From Desulfoluna sp. (lineage in GTDB: Bacteria; Desulfobacterota; Desulfobacteria; Desulfobacterales; Desulfolunaceae): 64,000 bases of DNA. The position numbers and the translations under genes were made by a program. The notes beneath the pieces were generated by a model. That model had not been told where the DNA came from, did no database searches, and was given only the letters and a program-made list of their open reading frames with translations. Positions 35,150-44,719 of this stretch are shown here, in pieces (within the stretch, counting starts at the first letter, position 1; each line of letters starts with the position of its first letter). Location of the stretch: positions 37,411 to 101,410 of the forward strand of contig NZ_JAQYWB010000012.1 of the NCBI RefSeq assembly GCF_030145185.1, written 5' to 3'.

Positions 35150-35245
35150 GCATTCGGCGGCGCGAGGTGTACCACCTCCTCGAAAGCAGGTTGCGAATGC
35201 CCTCACCCTTCGTGCTTCAGGGTGATCACATTCGCTGATGGCTCA
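35150..35245. repeat. CCTCCGGCGGC-family repeat, second long copy
   Basis: Shares about 90 bp with 34180-34275, including AAAGCAGGTTGCGAATGCCC and GATCACATTCGCTGATGGC. It begins 110 bp after the small membrane protein and ends before the GGDEF gene. Confidence 0.7.
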
Positions 35246-35254
35246 AGACGTGGA

Positions 35255-36346
35255 TCAGCTTCCCTCATCCATAAAATCATTCCAGAGACTCACCCTGTTC
35301 CTGCCCCCACGTTTGGAATGATAAAGAGCGGTGTCCGCGCGAGCGATCCAAGCCAGCGCATCGCAGGGCTCGGAGTCGGCCCGGTTTTCCGCAATCCCAA
35401 ATGACAGAGTAATGCGAAGGAATTCGCCGGGTATCGGCTTTCCGGCTTTATCGGTTTTCCCGAATGCGTGCGCCTCGATTTTTTTGCGGAGTCGCTCGAC
35501 GATCGCGAAGGCATCAGAGCGTTGCGTCTCATCGAGCACCAGAAGGAACTCTTCCCCGCCATACCGCCCTGCGACATCAAAATCTTTCCGCATGGAAGCG
35601 GAGAGGATCTCCCCCACCTCCTTCAGGACCAGGTCGCCCTGGATATGCCCATAGGTATCGTTCACCGCCTTAAAATGATCGATATCGCAAAGAACGATGC
35701 TGGCAACGGCCTCGGTCTTCCGGGTGAAACGATTGCAGAGGCGGGACACCTCCTCTTTGATGCTCCGGCTGTTGTGAAGCCCGGTGAGACCGTCGTAAAC
35801 GGCCAGCTGTTCAAGCTGCGTTTTGATCAGGATCGTGCTGAGAAAATTGCACATGATTTCACAGACACTGGCCTCATAATCCCTGACCCCGGATTCCTGG
35901 CCACAATAATCCCCCCCGAAGAGATATCCGCCACCGAGACTCTCGGGCACATAGACAAACCCCATCATATCGCAGCCCTGGTTGGGCACATTGATATGAG
36001 AGATCTGCCGAGAGGTAAAGGCCAGGATCTCATTGATATAGATCCCTTCGGGGTGGTCCAGATCCAGCCTGAGCTTCTGCCCCTCGCGCAGGTCGCTTCG
36101 GTAACCGATCGGATCGAACACGCGAGTCACTTCGAGGATCAACCAGTTATCGACCACATTGCTCACCTCATAGAGCACGCTGACATCAAAAGCCATGGCC
36201 TCTCTCATGATATCCAGGGGTAAATGAAAGCAGGCGTCCCGCTCCACACTTGCATCCATACCGGTGAGATACGAACTGAGGGAGCCAAGCTGGTTCAGAA
36301 CATGTTTCGCATCTGTTTCGGCCTTATCCATATCACTCCTGATCAT
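35255..36346 (-). CDS. Diguanylate cyclase, GAF-GGDEF
   Basis: A 363-residue protein. An N-terminal GAF-like sensor (about 35-190) is followed by a GGDEF domain with LAVYDGLTGLHNSRS, CDIDHFKAVNDTYGH and the active GGEEF loop (RYGGEEFLLVL). It should therefore make cyclic di-GMP. The product-inhibition site, RxxD five residues before the loop, reads KDFD, so feedback inhibition may be lost. ATG at 36346 with AAGGATGGAG. No signal peptide or membrane helix, so cytoplasmic. Confidence 0.9.
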   Translation of the reverse strand: MIRSDMDKAETDAKHVLNQLGSLSSYLTGMDASVERDACFHLPLDIMREAMAFDVSVLYEVSNVVDNWLILEVTRVFDPIGYRSDLREGQKLRLDLDHPEGIYINEILAFTSRQISHINVPNQGCDMMGFVYVPESLGGGYLFGGDYCGQESGVRDYEASVCEIMCNFLSTILIKTQLEQLAVYDGLTGLHNSRSIKEEVSRLCNRFTRKTEAVASIVLCDIDHFKAVNDTYGHIQGDLVLKEVGEILSASMRKDFDVAGRYGGEEFLLVLDETQRSDAFAIVERLRKKIEAHAFGKTDKAGKPIPGEFLRITLSFGIAENRADSEPCDALAWIARADTALYHSKRGGRNRVSLWNDFMDEGS

Positions 36347-36441
36347 CGCTCCATCCTTTGCTTGTTGCCCATATATAAATCGAAGGGATACTATCTCAAT
36401 TTTCCCTTCAACATACCAGATCTATCTACCATCCGTGCTAA

Positions 36442-36584
36442 CCCGGATATTTCATGAGAAAACAATCAGGACTAAGAAATAATCCGTCATGACAGTTCTT
36501 CCCAGTCATATTTTCGGTCGTTTCAAAAATGTAAAATGTAATCCACGGTATTCTGTCTGATTTTCTCACCCTTCGGGTCAAGAA
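36442..36584. mobile_element. MITE fragment (left part)
   Basis: CCCGGATATTTCATGAG preceded by TA-A, followed by MITE interior up to CTCACCCTTCGGG; the right end is absent. Between 36585 and 36852 I see no gene or repeat. Confidence 0.7.
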
Positions 36585-36852
36585 GGTCCCTGTGTGAAAA
36601 AACAGGCAACCAGAATCGATTTCAGACTTGTCTTAAATGACAAAGGAGGGGATATTCGCATCGTGGCTATGTTTTGTTTTGCAACAAGAGAGCCGTCCAT
36701 GAGGCATGGCTCCACATAAGGGGAAGACACATTGAACGATAATATACCGAAATAAAAACGGCCTGCTTTCAGGTGAGGTGTTTAACGCCCTGACGGATGA
36801 GACTCGCAAGCGTATCCAGACCTACAATCAGATATACAAGTAAAGCAAGGTT

Positions 36853-37968
36853 ATGACTGAATTTTCAAGATGGTGTTTTATTGTTTTGATCAGTGTGTCG
36901 GTTTTTACGGGATGTGGAAACAATGATCAACAGGCCGTTGCCATAGAAGATCAAATCGGGCAGATGCTGATGGTAGGGTTCCGGGGGACCTCGCTCGCCC
37001 CTGACCACCACATGGTCTCCGATCTGGAGACCTTCAATGTAGGGGGGATCATTTTATATGAATACGATGGCCCCTCCCGGTCACGTCCCCGAAATATTGA
37101 ATCGCCTGAGCAATTAAAACAACTGGTCCTTGATTTAAAAGCCCATGCCAAAGAAAAACTGTTTGTGGCCATCGATCAGGAAGGTGGGGTCGTCGACCGA
37201 CTGAAAGAACGCTATGGCTTTCCAGCGTCTGTCACGGCGCAGTCCCTTGGTGAGCGCAACAATGAAAACACCACACGCTTCCAGGCAGCCATCATGGCCT
37301 CCACCCTGAAAGAAATGGGAATTAACATCAACTTCGCCCCCGTGGTAGATGTCAATATCAACCCCGACAGCCCGGCCATCGGCGCACTCGGAAGAAGCTT
37401 TTCAGACGACCCCGAAAGGGTGGCCTTTCACGCCGGGCTCTTTATTGAAGAGCACGCAGACCGCGGCATTCTCAGCTGCTGCAAACATTTCCCAGGCCAT
37501 GGCAGCGCCACAACCGATTCCCATTTGGGCCTGACCGATGTAACAGACACCTGGAGTGACATCGAACTCGACCCCTACCGGCAGTTAATCGGCAATGGAC
37601 AATGCCGGATGATCATGAGCGCCCATGTCTTTAATCAACGGCTCGACCCCGATTATCCCGCGACCCTGTCCGAAAAAATCCTCACGGGAATACTCCGGGA
37701 AGAACTCGGATTTAACGGGGTCATCGTCTCTGACGCAATGGAGATGGGTGCCATAAGAGAAAATTTTGGAACCCGGGAGTCCATTGAAAAAGCCATCAAT
37801 GCTGGCTGTGATATCCTCGTTTTCTCCAACAATATTACAACGTACAACGAGCATATGGTCCCGGAAATCATGGACATCATTTTCAGCCTCATTGACGAAG
37901 GCAAAATTTCGAAAGAGAGAATTCGACAATCCTATGATCGAATCATGACGTTGAAAGAAAGCGTGTAA
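36853..37968 (+). CDS. GH3 beta-N-acetylhexosaminidase-like lipoprotein (NagZ-like)
   Basis: A 371-residue glycoside hydrolase family 3 enzyme with a lipoprotein signal (FIVLISVSVFTGC, C21 lipidated). It carries the NagZ signature KHFPGHG followed by TTDSH, the conserved VAIDQEGGVVDRL, and the nucleophile region IVSDAMEMGAI with its Asp. Family members remove N-acetylglucosamine from peptidoglycan fragments. Being membrane-anchored it would act in the periplasm, unlike cytoplasmic NagZ. It has no operon partner; repeats surround it. Confidence 0.9.
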   Translation: MTEFSRWCFIVLISVSVFTGCGNNDQQAVAIEDQIGQMLMVGFRGTSLAPDHHMVSDLETFNVGGIILYEYDGPSRSRPRNIESPEQLKQLVLDLKAHAKEKLFVAIDQEGGVVDRLKERYGFPASVTAQSLGERNNENTTRFQAAIMASTLKEMGININFAPVVDVNINPDSPAIGALGRSFSDDPERVAFHAGLFIEEHADRGILSCCKHFPGHGSATTDSHLGLTDVTDTWSDIELDPYRQLIGNGQCRMIMSAHVFNQRLDPDYPATLSEKILTGILREELGFNGVIVSDAMEMGAIRENFGTRESIEKAINAGCDILVFSNNITTYNEHMVPEIMDIIFSLIDEGKISKERIRQSYDRIMTLKESV

Positions 37969-37979
37969 GAAAATAAGGA

Positions 37980-38130
37980 GCGGGCCACAGATCACACAGA
38001 TGGACACGGATGCGGCTACGCCGCTGGGAAGGGGCCAGGGGGAAACAGGAAGAGTTCGGGAAAAATAAAAACAAAAAAAATGCCTCCGGCGGCAAGGTGT
38101 GCCACCTTGAAAGCAGGTTGCCGCTGCGCG
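37980..38130. repeat. CACAGATGGACACGG word and CCTCCGGCGGC repeat
   Basis: GGCCACAGATCACACAGATG (37984-38003) belongs to a dispersed ACACAGATGGACACAG word set, seen also near 40075, 45960 and, complemented, at 48870, 51010 and 53130. A short CCTCCGGCGGCAAGGTG copy follows at 38082-38125. Confidence 0.65.
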
Positions 38131-38162
38131 AGCTCTAAAACGCAAAAAGTAACACTTCAGGC

Positions 38163-38231
38163 CGGATATTTCACGAGTCGAGTGCACCCATAGTCAAGGC
38201 ATCAGAGTTGCAGATGTAGTGGTTTACCTCA
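38163..38231. mobile_element. MITE right-end fragment overlapping a gene end
   Basis: CCGGATATTTCACGAGTCGA through GAGTTGCAGATGTAG. It corresponds to the other end of the MITE seen at 44640-44709. It supplies the last 19 codons and stop codon of the GGDEF gene on the minus strand. Confidence 0.75.
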
Positions 38232-39748
38232 ATAAATGCATAATTATTTTTTCCTTGGCGTTTTATCTCGTACATCGCTTGATCTGCCAATTTGACTAAT
38301 TCCCGAGGACATACTCCATGGTCAGGATATAAAGAAATGCCAACGCTGGCACCAATGATTACCTCCACGGTCTCCAATTTATACGGAGTAGCCACCGCTT
38401 TAATAACCTTTTCGGCTACCGTCGTAATACAGTCTTTGTCTCGGACGTCCGTAAGTAAAATCCCGAATTCATCGCCACCAACACGTGTCACCGTATCGAC
38501 CTCCCGAACACTGGAACAAAGCCGAGCTGCCGTTTCCTTTAGAACCTGATCACCAGCCCCATGACCGAAAGAATCATTAACCGTCTTAAAGCCATCAAGA
38601 TCAATAAATAAAATCGCCACCTTTGTTTTATTACGCTTCGCGACAGCTAAGGCACTCACCAAACGATCCATAGCAAGTCGCTTCGTAGAAAGTCCTGTTA
38701 GAACATCATGATTAGCCATATGGAGGATACGTTCTTCAGCATTCTTCAGTGCAGTGATATCTTCCTCCACCGCAACATAATGGCGAATCTTTCCACTCCT
38801 TTGTTTAACCGGTGATATCGATGCAATTTCCCAAAACAGTTCACCATTCTTTTTACGGTTATGAAACTCCCCCCGCCAAGTATCTCCAGCAGATAGCGTT
38901 TTCCAAAGAGTAGCGTACTCTTCAGGGGACGTTTCGCCAGAACGCAAAATACGAGGATTTTTTCCAATGAGTTCTTCCGGTAAATACCCCGTCTTCTCCG
39001 TAAAAGCTGGATTTATGTACTCAATAGATCCGGTTGTATCGGTAATAATTATCGATGAAGCTGATTGATTAACTGCAAGGGAAACAATCCGAAGTTCCGA
39101 TTCCAAGGTGGCCTGAGTCATCAGGATGAGCGCTATCGCACTTCCCCCAATAATAAATATTCCACCCAGAAATACTAACGACGACGAAATGCTCGGATGC
39201 ATCAAAGGGTTTTCAAAAGGAGACAGCAGTGCTATTGCTCCCCGTCCCCCATGGGAAATGCCAAACAAACCGAAAAGAGCAGCCACTGCAAATCCGGTGG
39301 ATCGCCAAGGTGCATTGTTATCACGTACCAAGGTCATAACAATGGCAAAGCAGATCATTGCGAGCGCAGCGGAAAGAACGACGACTCTGATATTAAAATT
39401 TTGATCGACATAGCTGGAATAGTAAAAAAGCATGACGGTTATAGGGGGTAGGCCCAAATCAAAAAACAAGAATGAAGGACGGCCTGTAAAAACACGAATC
39501 CCCCGTAAGATAAGCACAAACCCGACCACAAAAAGTGAATTAGCAACGACTATAGTGATGAAATCGGGAATATTTCCACGCCCACAGATTAAGATACTGC
39601 CTGCGGAAACACAGGACATACCCGCAGCCCAGAACCCCGCGCCATTACGCTGTGACTGAAATCGCCACAGAGAAACCAAGGCCACAGCAGAGCCAATCGA
39701 GACAAGTGCCGTTGCGACAAATAGAGTACGGATATCTAACTCAAGCAT
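38171..39748 (-). CDS. Membrane PAS-GGDEF diguanylate cyclase
   Basis: A 525-residue protein from the Met at 39748 (MLELDIRTLF). Residues 1-215 hold seven or eight transmembrane helices. A PAS domain follows (about 215-330, ITDTTGSIEYINPAFTEKTGY), then GGDEF (ILFIDLDGFKTVNDSFGHGAG, RVGGDEFGILLTD). The inhibition site REVD is intact, so the enzyme should be active and feedback-controlled. The last residues, EVNHYICNSDALTMGALDS, are encoded by MITE DNA. The frame upstream of 39748 lacks domain content and is left out. Confidence 0.9.
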   Translation of the reverse strand: MLELDIRTLFVATALVSIGSAVALVSLWRFQSQRNGAGFWAAGMSCVSAGSILICGRGNIPDFITIVVANSLFVVGFVLILRGIRVFTGRPSFLFFDLGLPPITVMLFYYSSYVDQNFNIRVVVLSAALAMICFAIVMTLVRDNNAPWRSTGFAVAALFGLFGISHGGRGAIALLSPFENPLMHPSISSSLVFLGGIFIIGGSAIALILMTQATLESELRIVSLAVNQSASSIIITDTTGSIEYINPAFTEKTGYLPEELIGKNPRILRSGETSPEEYATLWKTLSAGDTWRGEFHNRKKNGELFWEIASISPVKQRSGKIRHYVAVEEDITALKNAEERILHMANHDVLTGLSTKRLAMDRLVSALAVAKRNKTKVAILFIDLDGFKTVNDSFGHGAGDQVLKETAARLCSSVREVDTVTRVGGDEFGILLTDVRDKDCITTVAEKVIKAVATPYKLETVEVIIGASVGISLYPDHGVCPRELVKLADQAMYEIKRQGKNNYAFIEVNHYICNSDALTMGALDS

Positions 39749-40074
39749 TGTAGATCCATTCAAATAATAAATTACATTTAACTGGTGACTTCTTTTGCTC
39801 TTAAAATGATAAGAATTCACTTTTTTAAAATATTCTAAATTAAGAAATACAAGGTACAAAAGCTCAAATCTTGTGTCAAGGTAACTATTCTACTCAACAT
39901 GACCTCACCAACCGTAACTTGTCTGGTTTCAGATACCAGCCTGGACGTTTCCAAGTGGTTGTTATCAATGACAAAGGAGGCCTCTTTTTCCGGCATAAAC
40001 CATTTTATTTCTGTATGCCAGCTGTCAGCAAAACACAATGCGACACTTTTTCCGAAAAGAAATAAACGTGGCAC

Positions 40075-40735
40075 AGCTCACACAGATGACACAGATGACA
40101 CAGATACAGCTGCGCCGCTGGAAAGGGGCTAGGCCGAACCGGGAAAAGCTCATTAAAATACTCTATCCAGGCGTCAACGATGCCTTTCTCACGCTTGGGA
40201 GCTCTCTATAGTCCCCCGTAAAAATGATTTTCGGGCGCGCCGTGCTCCGTCGCGGCTTTTTTTGCTCGCCATCACCCACACCGTTTCGAAACGCAGCCGC
40301 CTCGGATTCACAGGGCTCTTTATAAAAAAACACAAAAAGTAACCCTTCAGCCCAGCCTACCTCAGGCGGCAAGGATGACAAAAAAATCCCGTCATGCGAC
40401 ATCCCGTAGGATGTGCTTGCGCACCATCTGTTTGAAAAGCCAACGCATCTCGCTATTTTTATGCTTCGTGGGGAGCATCCATCCATCGGCTTTGATGACC
40501 GTTGCGATCATTCCGCGGTGCGCAAGCACACCCTGATATGATTGCCCCCCACACCGACGGTAGTATCAGCGACACCAGGGATCAAAGAAAAATCAATATT
40601 ACATTGAAGCACAGGAAGATCATGAAGCGGCTATGCCGCTAAAAGCTTTTCCTTTTTCAGTTATAACCCTTCAGCGCTCTCTTTCTCAAAAGCGCATCTT
40701 GCCTGTCCCCTGGTTTCCCTGGTTTCTTTCTTAAT
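40075..40735. repeat. Left copy of about 500-bp direct repeat
   Basis: From about 40230 to 40735 this matches 44895-45405 in the same orientation: GGGCGCGCCG..CGGCTTTTTT, CCCGTAGGATGTGCTTGCGC, TTTTTATGCTTCGTGGGGAG, ATCAATATTACATTGAAGCA and CATCTTGCCTGTCCCC. The copies have clearly diverged. The start (40075-40100) is a run of CACAGATGA units. No gene is credible between 39749 and 40775. Confidence 0.75.
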
Positions 40736-40771
40736 ATGAGCGCACCCAACTCGTGAAATATCCGGGATAGG
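40736..40771. mobile_element. MITE right end only
   Basis: GCGCACCCAACTCGTGAAAT ATCCGGG followed by A-TA; only the terminal 35 bp are present, at the end of the BMP-type gene. Confidence 0.6.
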
Positions 40772-40775
40772 TTTT

Positions 40776-41780
40776 CTACAACCCGGGAACGACAATCTTT
40801 CCGGATTTAATCATTTTTTCAATCTGAGCCAGCCTGGCTTTAATCTCCCCGGAGATGCTCGGGTCTGCCTGGTGGAAGGGGGCCAGTCCAATGCCGTTGT
40901 TCTTGATGTTGAACACACGGGTTCCCCCGGCAAAATGGCCTTTCACCGTCGTCTCAATCGCCTGGTAAACCGCATTGTCGACACGCTTCATGGCGCTTGA
41001 AATGAGATGATCTGAGGCGGGAACCGTCCCCTTCATAAAGGAGGTCATGTACTCGTCCTGATCCACTCCGATCACCCACGCTCCCTTCTGGGCCGCGAAC
41101 TTGATGGCACCGGAACCTGTTTTTCCCCCCGCTCCGAAAATCACGTCCGCGCCCTGTTCCATCTGGGACAAGGCCGCGGCCTGTCCCCGAACTGGATCCG
41201 TGAAGCTGTCAATATAGACACCGAACACCTCACAGTCAGGATCCACGTATTTTGCACCCGCCTCATACCCCTTTCTGTACCTGATCACCGGGGGAATCTC
41301 GATACCAGCCACAACGCCAATAGCCTGCGTCTTAGACATCATGGCGGCCAGGGCACCAGCCATGAATCCCGCTTCGTTCTCGGCGAACACAAGCCCCATG
41401 ATATTTTCAACCGCAGGATCGTTTGCGTGATCCACACTGATAAACTGAGTCCCAGGGTACTTTCTGGCCATAGATTGGGTGGCGTCCCATACCATATAAC
41501 CCATGGTAATGATTACGTCATAGTCTTCCTCCACAAACTTTGCGATGTTTTTCTCATAATCGCTGGGCTGATGGGTCTCGATAAAGGCGGTTTCAATCCT
41601 AAAATCCCTGGCCGCCCGCATCATGCCGTTGTACGCGAATTCATTAAACGTACTGTCATCCACCCTCCCCACGTCGGTGACTAAACCGACCTTGAGGGTT
41701 TTCGCAGACGTTATCCCAGGCAGAACCGCCACCAGTACAAACAATGCCACAGTCAAACTGCAGATCACTTTTTTCATCAT
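40776..41780 (-). CDS. BMP/PnrA-family substrate-binding protein
   Basis: A 334-residue periplasmic protein of the basic membrane protein family, with a signal peptide VICSLTVALFVLVAVLPGITSA. It continues LKVGLVTDVGRVDDSTFNEFAYNGM, the family signature, and FGAGGKTGSGAIKFAAQ plus VIGVDQDEY for nucleoside binding. Members deliver nucleosides to ABC importers. No ATPase or permease gene is near, so it is an orphan here. The start 41780 is chosen because AGGAG lies nine bases upstream. Confidence 0.88.
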   Translation of the reverse strand: MMKKVICSLTVALFVLVAVLPGITSAKTLKVGLVTDVGRVDDSTFNEFAYNGMMRAARDFRIETAFIETHQPSDYEKNIAKFVEEDYDVIITMGYMVWDATQSMARKYPGTQFISVDHANDPAVENIMGLVFAENEAGFMAGALAAMMSKTQAIGVVAGIEIPPVIRYRKGYEAGAKYVDPDCEVFGVYIDSFTDPVRGQAAALSQMEQGADVIFGAGGKTGSGAIKFAAQKGAWVIGVDQDEYMTSFMKGTVPASDHLISSAMKRVDNAVYQAIETTVKGHFAGGTRVFNIKNNGIGLAPFHQADPSISGEIKARLAQIEKMIKSGKIVVPGL

Positions 41781-42004
41781 TTTCTCCATCTCCTGTCTTC
41801 TTTCCGCGTTCATCACTGGGCCCACCCCCAACCGGCAAATTTAAGGGGGGGTAAAACAGCCCTTATTTGAGAGGACGTCCTGCCATTCCGAAAAACAAAA
41901 TAGTAAAAACATATCACTGCTTATAACTCATAGCCACCCCAAACGACAGGGCGATGTGCTGCCTCAGAACGACGGTTGCAAGAAAAATATAAAAGGACAA
42001 AAAG

Positions 42005-42060
42005 CAGTGCCTCCGGCGGCAAGGTGAGCCACCTTGAAAGCAGGTTTCCGCTGGGCTTTG
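42005..42060. repeat. CCTCCGGCGGCAAGGTG repeat copy
   Basis: Short copy with the inverted AAGGTGAGCCACCTT core, directly at the broken end of the GIY-YIG gene remnant. Confidence 0.65.
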
Positions 42061-42106
42061 CTTGTGGCTCGTCGAGAAAGGCATTCGCATTATGCCTGTC
42101 CCCTGA

Positions 42107-42282
42107 TTTCGTGGAGGTCAGCTCGTCCCGGCATCGGCATTCGCCCACCTTCCTCCGTGGAATTCGATACGCCTTGCCCGTCCAATTCGACATCTATCTT
42201 AACACAGGGGGCAAATCATCCGCCCTTCCGGGTCGGCATCCATGAGAAATAATTTTATACTTTTCCCGTAGGCCAGGGTCAT
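42107..42282 (-). pseudogene. 5' remnant of a GIY-YIG nuclease gene
   Basis: Matches the first about 58 codons of the intact gene at 46180-47118: MT, then LSNWTGKAYRIPRRKVGECR and ELTST in nearly the same DNA. An extra 20-odd bases near 42193-42215 disrupt the frame, and the sequence ends before the GIY-YIG motif at a repeat. The upstream DNA, including a CCTCCGGCGGC repeat (42330), is shared too. Confidence 0.75.
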
Positions 42283-42324
42283 GTCGGTTTCCGTTCGTTA
42301 GAAGTAAGAACTCACAGCAAAAAA

Positions 42325-42420
42325 AACAGCCTCCGGCGGCGAGGTGTGCCACCTCGAAAGCGGGTTACCGCAGCGCTTTACCCTTCGTTCCTCAGGGCAA
42401 AGCGCTGCGGTGTTTCAATC
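42325..42420. repeat. CCTCCGGCGGCGAGGTG repeat copy with palindromic tail
   Basis: GGCGAGGTGTGCCACCTC core followed by AGCGCTTTACCCTTCG and its complement AGGGCAAAGCGCT, an added inverted pair. From 42421 to 42799 there is no gene; GGATGGGCAAAG and its complement CTTTGCCCATCC at 42515-42527 and 42650-42661 form a long-range inverted repeat. Confidence 0.6.
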
Positions 42421-42799
42421 TGCCGATAGTGTTTTTCAGCCATATTTGATTCACCACGGGACAACGCTTGGTGAAGCATAAACCCTGTCCCATGGGCACG
42501 GTCGGAACCCCGTAGGATGGGCAAAGGTAGTGCCGTGCCCATCTGGCGCGGGAACAACCTGCCACGTCCGTGAACGGTGTCGGCCTGCCTAAAATTTTGT
42601 AATCATCATCGTTACGGGTTTTCCAATGAAAGATGGGCACGCTTCGCGCTTTGCCCATCCTACGGGGCCTTCGTGATGCTGATGATGAGGCTTGAAAAAA
42701 GTGTGACATTCACGGTTTGGAATTTATAAGCACCACATTTGGACGCATGGTAAAAATATAAAACACGGATATTGAGGATCACCAGAGATGACAATCATA

Positions 42800-43333
42800 T
42801 CAGTGCTTATATGATGAACTCTCATCAACAGACCAGCACATATCTGGGTTTGACTTTAGGCTGTGCTTGTCCACCACACGCGGGTGGGCATCCACGGCCT
42901 TCAATTTTTGTTTGAGTTTTTGGGTCATCTTTGACGGATCGATGACCTGTGGGAATAACTTGGATGGGTTGCGTGGTTGCTCAAGATGAAGAACGACACG
43001 AAGCTTTTTACACTGAAGCGCCTCCCCAGCCATTCTTCTCTCATCAGCGTCATTGGCGTTGCACCTGGCAGCAGCAAGGCCTGCAAGAGTGTCTCGAACC
43101 TTCAGTGCAATCTCATCTCCAAAATCCAAGATTTTGGTTCGCCGGTCTATTCTGTAGTCTTTCACTTCAATGAGCCAGGTCTGACGTTGATGGACACATA
43201 TGAAATCGATGGCTTTGCATCCACCCCAAGCGCTTTGAATATGCGACTTGTAAAAGGTCCAGTCGTCATATTGGGTCGCCAATGAGTCCCCGGAAAATGT
43301 AAACGTCAGGCGGCCCTCATCCAATGGTGTCAT
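42800..43333 (-). CDS. PD-(D/E)xK nuclease-like protein, partner of AAA ATPase
   Basis: A 177-residue protein with a nuclease core of the PD-(D/E)xK type: D43 in CKAIDFICV, then E56-V-K58 in WLIEVKDYR, followed by a helix (EIALKVRDTLAGLAAA). The C-terminal half is basic (KMTQKLKQKLKAVDAHPRV), suited to nucleic acid binding. It starts 4 bp after the ATPase stop with the ribosome site in that gene's end, so the two are coupled. I do not recognise a named defence family. Activity is inferred from the three-residue pattern only. Confidence 0.65.
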   Translation of the reverse strand: MTPLDEGRLTFTFSGDSLATQYDDWTFYKSHIQSAWGGCKAIDFICVHQRQTWLIEVKDYRIDRRTKILDFGDEIALKVRDTLAGLAAARCNANDADERRMAGEALQCKKLRVVLHLEQPRNPSKLFPQVIDPSKMTQKLKQKLKAVDAHPRVVDKHSLKSNPDMCWSVDESSSYKH

Positions 43334-43337
43334 GTGG

Positions 43338-44402
43338 TTACCCCATCTCTTCAGAATCCATATATCGGTCAGATTGAGCCAGCTCTTCATCGAGTAGCAC
43401 CAGGGTGTTCAGCTCGTCTATGGTCGACCCTTGCTCCACAACAATGTCTGATGCGGATGTTTCTCGGGTGAGAGCGAGGTAGCGTTGCGTCATTTTTTTA
43501 AACCGAGCGTCGCATGAAATAATGGATAATTCTCGAAGTAGAAACAGGGAGTGAGTAGCCACAAAGACCTGAATACCGTTGTTGCAAAGTTCCAGAATGA
43601 CCCTGGCTACCATTTTCACAAGTCTGGGATTCAGATTCGATTCAGGCTCATCCCAGAAGAGGTATCCCTTATCCAGCAACGAACCTGTTCCAATAAGCCG
43701 TGCCAACATAGCCAGTTTCCGCAGGCCTTCGGCTACCAATGACATCTCCATGGTGCCTTGTCCGGGGCGTTTCAAATAAAATCGACCATTGGTGTCCAGA
43801 ATAACGTTTCCGCCCATGGCCTCTTGAAGGGGTCTCAGCAGCTCGGCAGCTTTTTTCTCTCCTGGGCCTCTAAGGGCAGGAGCACCCAGCAAAAGGCATG
43901 TGTCACGCCACGTCTCCTCAAACTCGAGGTATCTGCTCTCGTACATGGGAACAAAGCCAGGATAGAGCGTGAGAAGCTCTCGCGTGGGGAGAAAAACCGG
44001 TGCCTGGGTTTCCCATGCCCCGGGAAGGGTCTCGATCTGGACCTCTGTTTTGCTGGCGCTTGCAAATCCGAATTGGCAGCTTTTTTTATGATCATCAAAA
44101 ACAAAACCAAGCTCACAGCGCTCCCGGCCCTGACGCTTCCTTACCAATCGTCCCAGACTTTCCGGTCTGAATACGTTGATGAATTTTTCAGCATACGTCT
44201 TTTGGAGAACCGTCTTTGTGGGGCCATTCCCCCCGGGTCTTCGCGCCTCTTCAGCACTGGCTGCCATGGCAGCATATGCGGCTTTCAGAAGGTGGGATTT
44301 ACCGCTGCCATTTTCTCCAATGATGACATTCAAACCCGGTGCGAAGTGAAGGGTCTCTTCTTGAAAAACAGTCAGGTTTTTAATGGTCATCTGTTTGAGC
44401 AT
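43338..44402 (-). CDS. AAA ATPase, SMC/OLD-like head, defence candidate
   Basis: A 354-residue ABC/SMC-type ATPase without a long coiled coil. Walker A GENGSGKS (29-36), a Q-loop-like region, signature area LVAEGLRKLAMLA (222-234), Walker B YLFWDEPESNLNP (D251, E252) and switch H284 (VATHSLFLL) are all intact. This is the AAA_21/OLD-type head found in Septu, Gabija, PARIS and similar systems as the sensor. The partner here is a small PD-(D/E)xK nuclease, not a TOPRIM or HNH protein. ATG at 44402 after GGGAG. Repeats isolate the pair on both sides. Confidence 0.85.
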   Translation of the reverse strand: MLKQMTIKNLTVFQEETLHFAPGLNVIIGENGSGKSHLLKAAYAAMAASAEEARRPGGNGPTKTVLQKTYAEKFINVFRPESLGRLVRKRQGRERCELGFVFDDHKKSCQFGFASASKTEVQIETLPGAWETQAPVFLPTRELLTLYPGFVPMYESRYLEFEETWRDTCLLLGAPALRGPGEKKAAELLRPLQEAMGGNVILDTNGRFYLKRPGQGTMEMSLVAEGLRKLAMLARLIGTGSLLDKGYLFWDEPESNLNPRLVKMVARVILELCNNGIQVFVATHSLFLLRELSIISCDARFKKMTQRYLALTRETSASDIVVEQGSTIDELNTLVLLDEELAQSDRYMDSEEMG

Positions 44403-44464
44403 GGGGTCTCCCGGTTATATCAAAGCTTTGAAATGGTTTTAATTTAACTCTTTATATACCCTAT

Positions 44465-44709
44465 CCCGGATATTTCATGAGAAACCGCAACACAAAGAAA
44501 TATATAGCTTAATGGCAGAGTCTTGTCGCGAAAAAATAATGCGCTTGAAAAATACAAAATGTCATTTTGGGTTTTCTGTTCGATTTTCTCACCCTCCGGG
44601 CGAACCGAGTGCACCCATCTTCTGCGTTACCAGAGCTTTGAGGTAAACCACTACATCTGCAGCTCTGATGTCTTGAATATGAATGCACTCGACTCGTGAA
44701 ATATCCGGG
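44465..44709. mobile_element. 245-bp MITE, complete copy 2
   Basis: CCCGGATATTTCATGAG at the left and CTCGTGAAATATCCGGG at the right, with TA one base outside each end. Same length as copy 1, opposite orientation. No coding capacity. Confidence 0.82.
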
Positions 44710-44719
44710 CTATAACACT

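Noticed and set aside
35468..36223. 251-residue plus-strand frame over the GGDEF gene
   Set aside because: Antisense shadow; the minus-strand GGEEF protein is well supported.
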